NCBI GenBank assembly: GCA_044432725.1
Contig: JAWXUL010000016.1
Coordinates: forward strand, 1-53,230
Source: JAWXUK01 sp044432725
GTDB lineage: Bacteria > Bacillota > Clostridia > Oscillospirales > Oscillospiraceae
Direction of reading: 5' to 3'
DNA: 53,230 bases
The notes below the pieces were generated by a model, which did not search any database, was not told the DNA's origin, and saw only the letters and a list, made by a program, of their open reading frames with translations. Shown in pieces: positions 7,196 through 14,930 of this stretch (within the stretch, counting starts at the first letter, position 1; every line of letters starts with the position of its first letter). The position numbers and the translations under genes are program-made.

Positions 7196-7447
7196 TTAAA
7201 TTGGTGGGAGTTGCTTGAAATTTTGGGTTTCCCACATTTCTAACATATCGGTTTGGTATTTGCCTAACCAAGCAATGACTTCTTTTTGGGATTTTGATGG
7301 CAAGTCACCTTCCATCATTATTTTTGTTTTAATTTCATATACCCCTACAAATTCACCATCTATTACATGAAAATGTGGAGGGTTATGTTCGCTTTGAAGG
7401 AAATACATTTTGATTACCATACTTCCTAATCTTGTTATGACAGGCAT
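7196..7447 (-). CDS. DUF4160 family protein
   Basis: An 83-residue protein with the DUF4160 hallmark: a short N-terminal strand (MYFLQSEHNPPHFHVIDGEF) with the conserved HNPPHFHV segment, and a helical C-terminus ending with the W-E-T-N-F pattern. It lies directly upstream of the DUF2442 gene. AGAAGG lies 8 bases before the ATG. The pair is inferred to be a lysogenic cargo module, possibly toxin-antitoxin. The conserved histidines could bind metal or act in catalysis, but this is unproven. Confidence 0.8.
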   Translation of the reverse strand: MPVITRLGSMVIKMYFLQSEHNPPHFHVIDGEFVGVYEIKTKIMMEGDLPSKSQKEVIAWLGKYQTDMLEMWETQNFKQLPPI

Positions 7448-7495
7448 AATTATTACCTTCTCTTTCTCCCCTACAACACATTAGGCAAGGAACCA

Positions 7496-8143
7496 TCATT
7501 CTTCAGTGCCTAAAGTTTCCCAAACTTCTTCTTCCTCAAAACCTTGTTCTAATAAAAACTCCATTCTTTTAATTGTGTAGTCAGTTACCAATGGATTTAT
7601 CATTTCATTGTATTCCAAAAATTTTGCTTGAGAAGCTGTACTTCCAGTATCCACAAAATCCATAAGAATTTCTGAAGCTTCAGAAAAATTGCGTACATAT
7701 GTCATAGCACTATTTTTTAAATGATTAAAATCATAATCGCTTTTGTATAACGCAAGAAGCTTATAACATTCTTCTTGACGGTCATAAACACTTTGTGCAA
7801 GCTGATACAATTCCAACATTGTTCCTTGACCATCCGCAACCATATTTATTCCATCATTTAAAAGATAAAAGTAAGTTTCGGCTTGTTCTATAATTAAGAA
7901 GATATCTGCATCAACTTGTTTGATTGCTTCTTTTTCTGTTTCTGTCAGTTCGGCAACTTCTTCGGTTTCAAGAATTTCCTCCTCAACAGATTCTGGAACT
8001 TCTGTGTCGGTGGGAGTTGTACTTGCTGGGGTGTTAGATGGAGTGTTGGAAGATGAGGGTGTTGTGCTAGATTCGTCACTACATCCAACAAGCCCAAAAG
8101 CCAAGGTGGAAGCCAACAGTAGGCTTAAAATTTCTTTCTTCAT
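7496..8143 (-). CDS. lipoprotein, possible superinfection-exclusion factor
   Basis: A 215-residue secreted lipoprotein. The start at 8143 (MKKEILSLLLAS) has AAAGAGG 8 bases upstream. A signal peptide leads to the lipobox LVGC at about residue 20, then a Ser/Thr/Pro-rich linker and an acidic helical domain. It should be anchored on the outer face of the membrane. Its place between integrase and repressor is where Gram-positive phages carry superinfection-exclusion lipoproteins such as Ltp of TP-J34. That role is inferred from position and type only; I recognise no domain. Confidence 0.75.
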   Translation of the reverse strand: MKKEILSLLLASTLAFGLVGCSDESSTTPSSSNTPSNTPASTTPTDTEVPESVEEEILETEEVAELTETEKEAIKQVDADIFLIIEQAETYFYLLNDGINMVADGQGTMLELYQLAQSVYDRQEECYKLLALYKSDYDFNHLKNSAMTYVRNFSEASEILMDFVDTGSTASQAKFLEYNEMINPLVTDYTIKRMEFLLEQGFEEEEVWETLGTEE

Positions 8144-8168
8144 TATAAATACCTCTTTCAAATATAGT

Positions 8169-8411
8169 TTAGGTCTGACTTGTATTTTCTTTTGCGTTTT
8201 CGTAAAATCGGCTACCTGCGTAACTTATGACAAAACAAACTATAGTTGCCAACATAAGCAAAACAAAGAACGATGCGTGATATTTGGAGTTCCTTGAATC
8301 TTTCCCCAGATTAAGAAGCCATATGAAAAGAATAACTAAACTGGCTATGGCACAGCAAATCATCACAACAAAGAAAAAAAGCATAAACCAACCACTATCC
8401 AGAAACCACAC
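8169..8411 (-). CDS. small membrane protein with two transmembrane segments
   Basis: An 80-residue protein with hydrophobic segments at about 8-33 and 48-66 joined by a short polar loop (NLGKDSRNSKYH). It starts at GTG 8411, 10 bases after an AAGGAG box; no ATG is better placed. It lies between the repressor and the lipoprotein on the same strand, with a short gap on each side. It may act with the lipoprotein at the membrane, for instance in exclusion of other phages. The family is not recognised. Confidence 0.6.
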   Translation of the reverse strand: MWFLDSGWFMLFFFVVMICCAIASLVILFIWLLNLGKDSRNSKYHASFFVLLMLATIVCFVISYAGSRFYENAKENTSQT

Positions 8412-8457
8412 GCTATCTCATCTCCTTATAAGTACGGCTTGATATCTATTATCTTCT

Positions 8458-8799
8458 CTATGCTCTTTTCTCTCTTGAGTTAAGAGCATATTTTTCTGCC
8501 CGAAGCATTCCTTTTATTTCTCCACGAATTTCTGCCTTGTCAATATCATCAAGTAACATAAACAAATCATCTAAAGATACATTGTCTGTATCAGTTGATA
8601 AACAAGTAGGCATTTCTCGTCCAAGTAAATAGTCAACAGTCACTTCAAAGCTATCAGCAAGTTTTACTAACATTTCAAGAGAAGGCTGTCTATTTCCCTT
8701 TTCATAGTTACCGTAAGTTTGCTGAGCAATACCTAAAATTTTTGCCATATCTGCTTGTGTGAGACCTTTTTGTTTTCGCAATTTATATAAATCAGTCAT
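8458..8799 (-). CDS. cI: CI-like repressor (XRE family)
   Basis: A 113-residue protein from the ATG at 8799 with GGAGG upstream. The longer frame to 8982 is A/T-rich operator DNA and not coding. Residues 4-58 form an XRE helix-turn-helix (LRKQKGLTQADMAKILGIAQ, then QTYGNYEKGNRQPS). The C-terminal half is acidic and helical (LDDLFMLLDDIDKAEIRGEI) and probably dimerises. There is no self-cleaving peptidase domain, so induction must use another route. It is divergent from the Cro-like gene across a shared operator region and is the likely lysogeny keeper. Confidence 0.85.
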   Translation of the reverse strand: MTDLYKLRKQKGLTQADMAKILGIAQQTYGNYEKGNRQPSLEMLVKLADSFEVTVDYLLGREMPTCLSTDTDNVSLDDLFMLLDDIDKAEIRGEIKGMLRAEKYALNSREKRA

Positions 8800-8887
8800 G
8801 AAAAGCCTCCTAATCAATTTAATTTTACAACAAAAAGAAGTGAAAAGCAATACAAAAAACTTTTTACAACAAAATGAAGAAAAACGC

Positions 8888-8934
8888 TTGACATTTACTT
8901 CACACTGTAGTATTATTACTTCAAGATGAAGTAA
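8888..8934 (+). promoter_or_regulatory. early (PR-like) promoter and palindromic operator
   Basis: TTGACA (8888-8893), 17-base spacer, TATTAT (8911-8916). Overlapping the -10 and start region is a perfect palindrome TTACTTCA-AGA-TGAAGTAA (8916-8934). A second half-site TTTACTTCA lies inside the spacer (8894-8902). Related GAAGT/ACTTC half-sites occur towards the repressor gene. This is the expected operator set for the CI and Cro pair. Confidence 0.85.
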
Positions 8935-8948
8935 AGGGAGGTGATGAG

Positions 8949-9197
8949 ATGAAAGAATGGCTTGTTCAATTAAGAAGAACAAATGGGCTTACGCAACAGC
9001 AAGTTGCAGAAAAATTAAATATTTCTCAACAATATTTTTCTTCTATTGAAAATGGAACAAGGAAAGAAAATATGGATATTGATTTAGCAACGAAGATTGG
9101 TGGAATCTTCAATCTTACAGTCACAGAAATTATAGATTTAGAGATGGCAAAAACCACAGCCACCACCACCGACCCACCCATTGCACCAGCGACCTAA
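8949..9197 (+). CDS. cro: Cro-like XRE regulator
   Basis: An 82-residue protein. Residues about 5-60 are an XRE helix-turn-helix (TNGLTQQQVAEKLNISQQYF, then SSIENGTRKEN). The tail is Thr/Ala/Pro rich. GGAGG is 7 bases before the ATG at 8949. It is the first gene of the rightward operon and lies opposite CI, so a Cro-type early repressor role is inferred. It probably competes for the TTACTTCA palindrome. Confidence 0.8.
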   Translation: MKEWLVQLRRTNGLTQQQVAEKLNISQQYFSSIENGTRKENMDIDLATKIGGIFNLTVTEIIDLEMAKTTATTTDPPIAPAT

Positions 9198-9259
9198 AAT
9201 GTATCGTAAATAGGAATCTTAAAACCTGTTTATATTTCAAAATGGAAGGAGGAAAACAC

Positions 9260-9589
9260 ATGCAATTACATGAAGCGAACAAAAGATTAAAAACCAAAAT
9301 CAGCGAAGAGGAACTATGGTCAATCCATGAAATTTACTGTTTGATGGATTTTACAAAAGATGAATTTTGCAAAATCGTTGACACCCTTGGTGTAGAAGTG
9401 CTAGCTTCCAAGAAAGAGCATTTTGCAAGATTGGCAAAGGCTGAACAAATGCTGAAAGCCAAAGAACGACATTTGAAAAATCTGACCAAGCTTGAAGAAG
9501 TGAAAATGGGAATATCTATTTTTCTTGCTGAGGCAGAGCGTTTGGAAGAAGACATTGCCTTATATCTAGAAGAGGAGGAAATACCATGA
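9260..9589 (+). CDS. early helical protein of unknown function
   Basis: A 109-residue charged protein from the ATG at 9260, with GGAGG 7 bases upstream; an earlier ATG at 9242 overlaps the binding site itself. Residues about 40-109 are strongly helical and coiled-coil-like, rich in Lys and Glu. It overlaps the next gene by 4 bases. No family is recognised. Its position after Cro suggests an early regulatory or host-takeover role, without proof. Confidence 0.6.
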   Translation: MQLHEANKRLKTKISEEELWSIHEIYCLMDFTKDEFCKIVDTLGVEVLASKKEHFARLAKAEQMLKAKERHLKNLTKLEEVKMGISIFLAEAERLEEDIALYLEEEEIP

Positions 9590-9804
9590 GCAAAGAAGTT
9601 CAGTGGGGCGACAATTTCGGAGAAGGCGAAATTGTCTGCACCTGTGATCAGTGTGGAGCTGTAGAAAGCTTTGAATTCTGCGACAGCGACATAGATTTCA
9701 AGTCAGTCCAAGGTGAACTGAAAGACCTTGGTTGGGTCAGTGGAAAATTCAATAATGAATGGTATGATTTCTGCTCGCTAGATTGCAGAAGCGATTTCAA
9801 CTAG
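9586..9804 (+). CDS. small zinc-ribbon protein
   Basis: A 72-residue acidic protein with cysteine pairs CTCDQC (about residues 14-19) and, near the end, CSLDC, giving a probable four-Cys zinc site. Its ATG overlaps the stop of the preceding gene (ATGA). It joins a large set of early small zinc-binding proteins in this prophage. Function unknown; protein- or nucleic-acid-binding roles are typical of such folds. Confidence 0.6.
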   Translation: MSKEVQWGDNFGEGEIVCTCDQCGAVESFEFCDSDIDFKSVQGELKDLGWVSGKFNNEWYDFCSLDCRSDFN

Positions 9805-9848
9805 CCACTACCTAACTCTTATTTTACATCAAAAAAGGAAAGGCGACC

Positions 9849-10295
9849 ATGAGCAATACTTACGATAATTACTACAAAACTTGTAGAACCATGGCAAAAA
9901 TCACCCAAGAACAAGCAGCTGAACTGCTACACGTTTCCCCTCGCACTATGTCCGATTATGAAAACGGACACACTCGTGTTCCTGATGATATTGTTGACAC
10001 AATGGCAACGATTTATAATAGCCCTTTGCTTGCGTGGTGGCACCTTAAAAAAACTAGCGTTTTAGGGAAATATATCCCTGATATGATTTCACCCAAAAGC
10101 AATGTTGATGTGGCATTTCAGTTGATTCTAGCACAAGATGATTTATCTCCCACGGTGGACCTTGTGAAAAAAATCATGCGAGACGGCATCGTCTCTGGGG
10201 ATGAAGAATTTGATTACGAGAAGGCGATGGAAACCCTAAAGGCAATCATAGGTAAGCTACTGTCAGTGGTGGTATTTGAACCAGAAAAACAGTGA
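9849..10295 (+). CDS. XRE-type regulator
   Basis: A 148-residue protein with a helix-turn-helix at about 15-60 (ITQEQAAELLHVSPRTMSDY). The middle (LLAWWHLKKTSVLGKYIPDM) resembles a conserved stretch of clostridial phage regulators. The C-terminal half is helical. AAAGG lies before the ATG. It overlaps the next gene's upstream part. It may modulate early transcription or lysis-lysogeny choice. Confidence 0.7.
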   Translation: MSNTYDNYYKTCRTMAKITQEQAAELLHVSPRTMSDYENGHTRVPDDIVDTMATIYNSPLLAWWHLKKTSVLGKYIPDMISPKSNVDVAFQLILAQDDLSPTVDLVKKIMRDGIVSGDEEFDYEKAMETLKAIIGKLLSVVVFEPEKQ

Positions 10296-10309
10296 AAGGA
10301 GGAACAAAG

Positions 10310-10729
10310 ATGATTTTCTATCAAGAAAAGGACGTGGCATTGATTTTACAAACTTCTAATTCGGATGCTTACAAAATCATTCGTACATTGAAGACAGAGT
10401 TGGAAGCGAAAGGTTATTTGACCAATGTGAAAAGCGGAATACAGGCAAATTATTTTCAAGAACGATTTGAATTGTCGGAAAAAGACTGTGTTTCAGCATT
10501 GCAAGGACACTACTTAGCTTTTTATGGAGTCGATGAAGTATCAGCCATATTAAGAACTGGTAAAGCAGCTTCGTACCAAGCGATTCGCACCTTACGTGAA
10601 GATTTTGAAAAGGAAGGTTTTATGCTTCCGAAACGTGGATATATCCAGTCACATTATTTTAGAAAGCGATTTAAGCTGTCGCAAAAAGAATGCCAATCAG
10701 CATTACTACAAGAAAAGGAGGCAAGTTAG
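10310..10729 (+). CDS. protein with two tandem excisionase-like winged-helix domains
   Basis: A 139-residue protein from the ATG at 10310 with AAAGGAGG upstream. Residues about 5-55 and 72-125 are repeats of one unit: KDVALILQTSNSDAYKIIRT and DEVSAILRTGKAASYQAIRT, each followed by L-E-KG and then a YFQERFEL or YFRKRFKL tail. Each unit resembles the Xis-like protein at 3758-3994. A duplicated DNA-binding unit suggests recognition of two adjacent sites. It may be the prophage excisionase placed in the early operon, or a regulator. Confidence 0.65.
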   Translation: MIFYQEKDVALILQTSNSDAYKIIRTLKTELEAKGYLTNVKSGIQANYFQERFELSEKDCVSALQGHYLAFYGVDEVSAILRTGKAASYQAIRTLREDFEKEGFMLPKRGYIQSHYFRKRFKLSQKECQSALLQEKEAS

Positions 10730-11407
10730 ATGAATAACGACAATTACAACGGAATGCTTACACTCATCTGTGCCTGTGTGCTTGCCATGATGGTGTGTGG
10801 TATGTCAATCATTTTGGAAAATCACCAATATTGCGACATTGCTTATGATTACAGCCACCATATCAACCTAGAGGCAATGGAAGCAACAACTGTCATTGAA
10901 CCAAAGAAGGAAGTTTTGGAAATAAAAATGCCAATGTTGTCCTATCAGAGGACACAAGAACCAGAGGAGACAGGCTATGTCTATTACGATGTTCCTTTAT
11001 CCGATGAACTCCAAGAATATACTCAAGACCTTTGCTTAGAGTTAAATGTAGATTTCCCCTTAGTCCTCTCTATCATGGCACAGGAGTCTAAATATGGACT
11101 GGACTCCATCAGCCCCAAGAATAAAGACGGAACGAAAGATTATGGGATCATGCAGATTAACTCTTGTAACCATGATTCTTTGGGACAACGGCTAGGAATC
11201 ACGGATTTCCTTGACCCTCATCAAAACATCTTAGCAGGTTTGACTATGCTTGCTGATTATTGGTATTTGAATGACTATCAGACAATCGCCATGTACTACA
11301 ATTCAGGACCAGGCACTGGCAAATCCAACGTAGCAAAAGGGATTTGGACTCCCTACAGTATTGAAGTAATGGAAACATTAAATTTATTGATTGAAAGGAC
11401 AGATTAA
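10730..11407 (+). CDS. membrane-anchored lytic transglycosylase (SLT domain)
   Basis: A 225-residue protein. A transmembrane segment at about 10-29 anchors it. The SLT lysozyme-like domain spans about 95-215, with catalytic Glu119 in SIMAQESKYG, YGIMQIN at 138-144, and a closing AMYYNSGPG. It should cleave peptidoglycan glycan strands outside the membrane. Its place directly after early regulators is unusual, since phage wall enzymes are usually late genes. It may be an entry or remodelling enzyme of the VirB1 type, or a substitute lysin. AAAGGAGG precedes the start. Confidence 0.8.
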   Translation: MNNDNYNGMLTLICACVLAMMVCGMSIILENHQYCDIAYDYSHHINLEAMEATTVIEPKKEVLEIKMPMLSYQRTQEPEETGYVYYDVPLSDELQEYTQDLCLELNVDFPLVLSIMAQESKYGLDSISPKNKDGTKDYGIMQINSCNHDSLGQRLGITDFLDPHQNILAGLTMLADYWYLNDYQTIAMYYNSGPGTGKSNVAKGIWTPYSIEVMETLNLLIERTD

Positions 11408-11409
11408 TT

Positions 11410-11877
11410 ATGAATAAAGCTTATAAACATTTAAACGGAACAATCTCAACAAACGACGAGGACTACGGAGTTTGCCCATATTGCAAGGCAAAATATGAAG
11501 CCTTTGAGCTACAAGATTTTGAGGAAATGACTTGTGACGAGTGTGGTGGTGAATTCACCGTGGAGCGTGAATACAGTTGTTCCTACAACAGCACATCTCT
11601 GAAAGCCCCTACTAATTTGAGCCTTGAACCTGTATGGGATGAAGAATGTCAAATGTATGCGTGTCCTCGTTGCCATGAAAAAGTTGGTGGTAGTGCTGAA
11701 GGGGATAAAGCCTATGTAGAAGAGAAAAACAAGGAATATAGCTTACTCTGTAATCGTGATGGAACACCTATGAAGAAAAAAATGCACGATAACTATACCT
11801 CCAAAGAAGAAGAATGTCCTGATTGTCACCTTGCGTTGGAATGGACAAAGATTTTGGAAAAGGAGCAAGGGGCATGA
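11410..11877 (+). CDS. multi-zinc-ribbon protein
   Basis: A 155-residue protein with several paired cysteines: CPYCKAKY with CDECGGEF in the first third, CPRCHEKV in the middle, and CPDCHLALEW near the C-terminus. That suggests two zinc ribbons. The final C-x2-C-(x4-5)-W arrangement recurs in at least five other proteins of this prophage. It starts just after the transglycosylase. Function unknown; nucleic acid or protein binding is likely. Confidence 0.65.
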   Translation: MNKAYKHLNGTISTNDEDYGVCPYCKAKYEAFELQDFEEMTCDECGGEFTVEREYSCSYNSTSLKAPTNLSLEPVWDEECQMYACPRCHEKVGGSAEGDKAYVEEKNKEYSLLCNRDGTPMKKKMHDNYTSKEEECPDCHLALEWTKILEKEQGA

Positions 11878-12047
11878 AAATCCAAGAGCAAAAACTAGGC
11901 AAGCTGAAAGAAGATGATCGTCTGGAATTAGCTTCCTTGTTGGTGAAAGCTGGTTATAAAGTGCAACTTGGTCGTGAGAAATTGGGGACAAGCACATCAT
12001 ACAACCATTTTATTGAAATTTTCGGAGACAAGGAGGTAGTCACATGA
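11874..12047 (+). CDS. 57-residue early protein
   Basis: It begins at the ATG at 11874, which overlaps the previous stop (ATGA), with GGAGCAAGG upstream. The sequence is amphipathic and basic (KEDDRLELASLLVKAGYKVQ) and ends FIEIFGDKEVVT. It overlaps the next gene by 4 bases. It is tightly packed in the operon, which supports expression. No family recognised. Confidence 0.55.
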   Translation: MKIQEQKLGKLKEDDRLELASLLVKAGYKVQLGREKLGTSTSYNHFIEIFGDKEVVT

Positions 12048-12283
12048 AACAAACATTCTCCCAAGCATTGGAATATGTGGTAGATGAAATCACCACAGAA
12101 GAAGGAGAAATCCACATTGATATCGTGACTCAAGCACAAATTGAGTTCGAAAAAACTTCTCATAAGAAAGAAAGCATGGATATGGATTTCCTCTTGATGT
12201 TAAGCAAGACCATCGAAGAGAAGGCACTCTGTTATCATCTCCATGGTGTGCACCCATTAACAGCCATCGGGGAAGCTGTATGA
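12044..12283 (+). CDS. early protein of unknown function
   Basis: A 79-residue acidic helical protein with ATGA overlap to the gene before it and AGGAGG upstream (caaggaggtagtcac). No motif is recognised. The stretch 12284-12380 that follows holds no convincing gene, only a weak stem around 12303-12318 and the ribosome binding site of the next gene. Confidence 0.55.
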   Translation: MKQTFSQALEYVVDEITTEEGEIHIDIVTQAQIEFEKTSHKKESMDMDFLLMLSKTIEEKALCYHLHGVHPLTAIGEAV

Positions 12284-12380
12284 GTACAAAAAAGAAAAAG
12301 GCACGTTCCGAAGAACGCACCCCTTTTGTTGCCCCTTTATTGTACCAAGAAAAAAAGAATTTGTCAAGGAGGATATTATT

Positions 12381-12605
12381 ATGTGTCAATGTCATTGTGA
12401 TCAATGTTCTGGGGACTTCGAGTCCCCAGAACCAGATGGAATTTATTTCTGCGAAAAATGCAGTTACAGCATCCACGAGGATGATTGGCATATTGAGGTG
12501 GACGGCTTAAGATACTGCGAACATTGCATAGAGCAATTATCCCAAGCGGAACTCTTGAAGCTATTAGATATCCCTATTTTAGGGGTTTACAGGGGGAAAT
12601 GTTGA
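12381..12605 (+). CDS. small zinc-finger protein
   Basis: A 74-residue protein with CQCHCDQC at the start, then CEKCSYS and CEHCIEQL, enough cysteines and histidines for two zinc sites. AAGGAGG sits 9 bases before the ATG. A perfect 9-bp hairpin lies inside its first codons (12409-12429). It overlaps the DUF1351 gene by one base (TGATG). Function unknown; probably a LIM- or RING-like structural zinc protein. Confidence 0.65.
   Translation: MCQCHCDQCSGDFESPEPDGIYFCEKCSYSIHEDDWHIEVDGLRYCEHCIEQLSQAELLKLLDIPILGVYRGKC
12409..12429. promoter_or_regulatory. perfect intragenic hairpin
   Basis: CTGGGGACT, loop TCG, AGTCCCCAG: nine perfect, mostly G/C pairs, about 28 bases into the zinc-finger gene. 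No T-run follows, so it is not a terminator. It could slow ribosomes, block an RNase, or bind a protein. Confidence 0.45.
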
Positions 12606-13438
12606 TGAATGAGTTAATTACTTTGAAAACAGTCCCAGAGATTTATCAGACTTTGGAGGCAATCAAAGGGGATTTGGAAGCCAAGTCCCAAGAGGCGCTT
12701 TCTCTTGTATGCACTGAAGATACGGTGAAAGAAATCAAGAAAGTTCGGACAGATATTCGTAAAACCAAAGGTGATCTAGACAGCCAATGGAAGGCCATGG
12801 AAAAGGAATACATGAAGCCTCTTGCTGATTGTAAATTGGTGTATAAAGAAGCAACCCAAAGTATTGATTTTGCTGATAAAGAGCTTAAAAGTCGAATTGA
12901 TTCTGTCACTGATGAACTTGCTCGTGCTCGAGATGAAAAATTAAAATCCTTTTTTGAAGAAAAGAAAGAGGAATTGTGTATTTCTTGGGTGAAATGGGAA
13001 CAAATTGCTTGCAAACCCATTGCTTCTAAAAGCGATAAATATTATCGAGAATTGATGGCTACATCACTTGAGAATGTGGTGAAAGATATTTCTGCAATAG
13101 AAGAACTCCCCAACAAAGACTTAGTCAATAGCTTTTATTCCAAAACACTTAACCTCGCACAAGCAATGGCGCAGGCGACTGAGCAAGAGAAATCTATTCT
13201 TCAAGCAAAGGAACAGATGGGACAAGCCATGGTACAAATGCAGCAAGACACAGCCATGGAAGAAATCAATCAAACAATTCTAGAACCTATGGTCGAACCG
13301 ATTCAAGAGCCAGAAATTATAGCACCTATGGAAGAGCAACCACTTTATACTGTGAATTTCAGTGTAAAAAATGCCACCATGGGACAGCTGAAAGCATTGA
13401 AACAATACTTAATCGAAGGAGGATATGAATATGAGTAA
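12605..13438 (+). CDS. DUF1351 family phage recombination-associated protein
   Basis: A 277-residue protein from the ATG at 12605. The N-terminal 180 residues match DUF1351: LKTVPEIYQTLEAIKGDLEA, a conserved SLVCTEDTVKEIKKVRTDI, and a long coiled-coil. A Gln/Met-rich linker leads to a C-terminal strand-helix unit (YTVNFSVKNATMGQLKALKQ). DUF1351 genes are regularly placed next to recT in Gram-positive phages, as here, and are thought to assist recombination or replication. It overlaps the next gene by 8 bases. Confidence 0.8.
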   Translation: MNELITLKTVPEIYQTLEAIKGDLEAKSQEALSLVCTEDTVKEIKKVRTDIRKTKGDLDSQWKAMEKEYMKPLADCKLVYKEATQSIDFADKELKSRIDSVTDELARARDEKLKSFFEEKKEELCISWVKWEQIACKPIASKSDKYYRELMATSLENVVKDISAIEELPNKDLVNSFYSKTLNLAQAMAQATEQEKSILQAKEQMGQAMVQMQQDTAMEEINQTILEPMVEPIQEPEIIAPMEEQPLYTVNFSVKNATMGQLKALKQYLIEGGYEYE

Positions 13439-14285
13439 TCAAGGCATGACCAAGCAAGGGAAGACATTGAGTTTTTCAGATACAGTTTCTACACCAATTT
13501 GGCAAGGGAAACTTACCTCTACCTTCGGAGACCAAAAGAAAAAAGACAGATTTGTCACTTCTATTTGTGCAGCCGTGGGAAACAATCCAGACCTTGCAAA
13601 ATGTGACCATGGCAGTATTCTAATGGCAGGACTATTAGGAGCAGAGTTAAACCTCTCCCCCTCTCCTCAAATGGGGCACTTTTACATGGTGCCCTACAAT
13701 CAAAAAGGAGCTGACAAACCCAAGGCTAATTTCCAACTAGGCTATAAAGGAATGATTCAGCTGGCTCACCGCAGTGGGCAGTACAAAAAGATGAATGTGG
13801 TGGAAGTAAAACAAGGAGAGCTTCGGTCCTACAATCCATTCACAGAAGAGATTTGTATCGTCGCAATAGAAGACCCTTATGTCAGAGAAGCCACAGAAAC
13901 AGTTGGTTATTTCGCATACTTTGAACTCATCAACGGATTCCAAAAGACAATTTATTGGAGCAAAGAGAAAATGGATGCCCATCGTTCTCAGTTTGTTAAA
14001 TCAGGGAAGTTTTGGAATACTCATTATGATGCCATGGCTAAAAAGACTATCTTACGTCAACTAATATCTCGTTGGGGTATTATCTCCACTGAAATCGAAA
14101 GAGCAATTGTTAGCGAGGGCACCCATGAGGAAGAACAAGATTTTACTCCTCAGATGGTGCCACCACTACAACAACTTCCACCACAACCAGCACAACCACA
14201 AATCCCACAAGGGCAAATGGCGATGGAGGAATTTCCACCTGATTATTATCCACAGCAAGAGGTGGTGAATCTCGGTGACGTATAA
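13431..14285 (+). CDS. recT: RecT single-strand annealing protein
   Basis: A 284-residue RecT-family protein. The core (residues about 25-225) carries TSICAAVGNNPDLAKCDHGS, GAELNLSPSPQMGHFYMVPY, FQLGYKGMIQLAHRSGQYKK and MAKKTILRQLISRWG, all typical of RecT. The tail is Gln/Pro rich. The ATG at 13431 is 8 bases after GGAGG; an ATG at 13425 is too close. It should anneal complementary single strands during phage replication and recombination. No dedicated RecE exonuclease is seen nearby; the next gene may supply nuclease activity. Confidence 0.93.
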   Translation: MSNQGMTKQGKTLSFSDTVSTPIWQGKLTSTFGDQKKKDRFVTSICAAVGNNPDLAKCDHGSILMAGLLGAELNLSPSPQMGHFYMVPYNQKGADKPKANFQLGYKGMIQLAHRSGQYKKMNVVEVKQGELRSYNPFTEEICIVAIEDPYVREATETVGYFAYFELINGFQKTIYWSKEKMDAHRSQFVKSGKFWNTHYDAMAKKTILRQLISRWGIISTEIERAIVSEGTHEEEQDFTPQMVPPLQQLPPQPAQPQIPQGQMAMEEFPPDYYPQQEVVNLGDV

Positions 14286-14919
14286 CATCATCTCATCGGG
14301 AAGTGAAGGGAATGCCGTGCTTTTAAGCTGTGGCATATTGATTGATTGTGGGGTGTCTTTCAAAAAATTGAAAGACATCGCCAGTCACATTAAGTTGATT
14401 TTCCTCACCCATGAACACAGCGACCACTTGAAGCTCAGCACCTTAAAACGATTGTTGGAGGAATATCCGAAAATAAAAGTGGCTTGTAGTGAGTTTCTAC
14501 TTCCCAAGTTGCAAGAACTGCCCCTTAAGAAAATCAGGGTGCTCCCCGTGGGCGCCTTGGTTTCATGGGGACCTTTCCAAAGCCAAAGTTTTCCCCTTCA
14601 CCACGATGTCCCTAATGTAGGTTGGAAGATCTGGGAGAAGGGGACAAGCTTAATTTATGCGACTGATACAGTCTCAATGAGAGATGTGGTGGCAAAAGAT
14701 TTTGATTATTACCTCATTGAGGGGAATTATAAAGAATCAGAAATCAAGGAAAAAATGATAAGAAAAATGCGTAACGGTGAATATGTTTACGAACATCGTG
14801 TTTTACAAACACATCTCTCCGAAGAGAAAGCCATTGCTTGGCTTATGGAGATGATGGGGGAGCATAGTCGGTATGAACTGATACATCAGCATAAAGACAG
14901 AGCAGAAACCGTGGCGTAG
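14275..14919 (+). CDS. metallo-beta-lactamase-fold hydrolase, YycJ-like
   Basis: A 214-residue protein starting at GTG 14275, inside the end of recT, with AAGAGGTGG upstream. The metal motif THEHSDH lies at about 44-50, preceded by the N-terminal SSGSEGNAVLL strand typical of YycJ/WalJ-type proteins. ATDT and a late QTHLSEE supply further probable ligands. These enzymes are often paired with RecT in phages and may act as a DNA exonuclease. That activity is a family-based inference. Confidence 0.8.
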   Translation: MTYNIISSGSEGNAVLLSCGILIDCGVSFKKLKDIASHIKLIFLTHEHSDHLKLSTLKRLLEEYPKIKVACSEFLLPKLQELPLKKIRVLPVGALVSWGPFQSQSFPLHHDVPNVGWKIWEKGTSLIYATDTVSMRDVVAKDFDYYLIEGNYKESEIKEKMIRKMRNGEYVYEHRVLQTHLSEEKAIAWLMEMMGEHSRYELIHQHKDRAETVA

Positions 14920-14930
14920 GGGGGGGGAAT

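Noticed and set aside
8800..8982. Longer N-terminus of the CI-like repressor
   Set aside because: The added 61 codons cover the operator and promoter region, are Cys/Phe rich, and lack an SD. The ATG at 8799 has GGAGG.
12280..12510. Open frame overlapping the zinc-finger gene at 12381
   Set aside because: Its ATG overlaps the previous stop, but most of it runs out of frame through the zinc-finger gene, which has a better SD and clear Cys motifs. The protein has no recognisable features.
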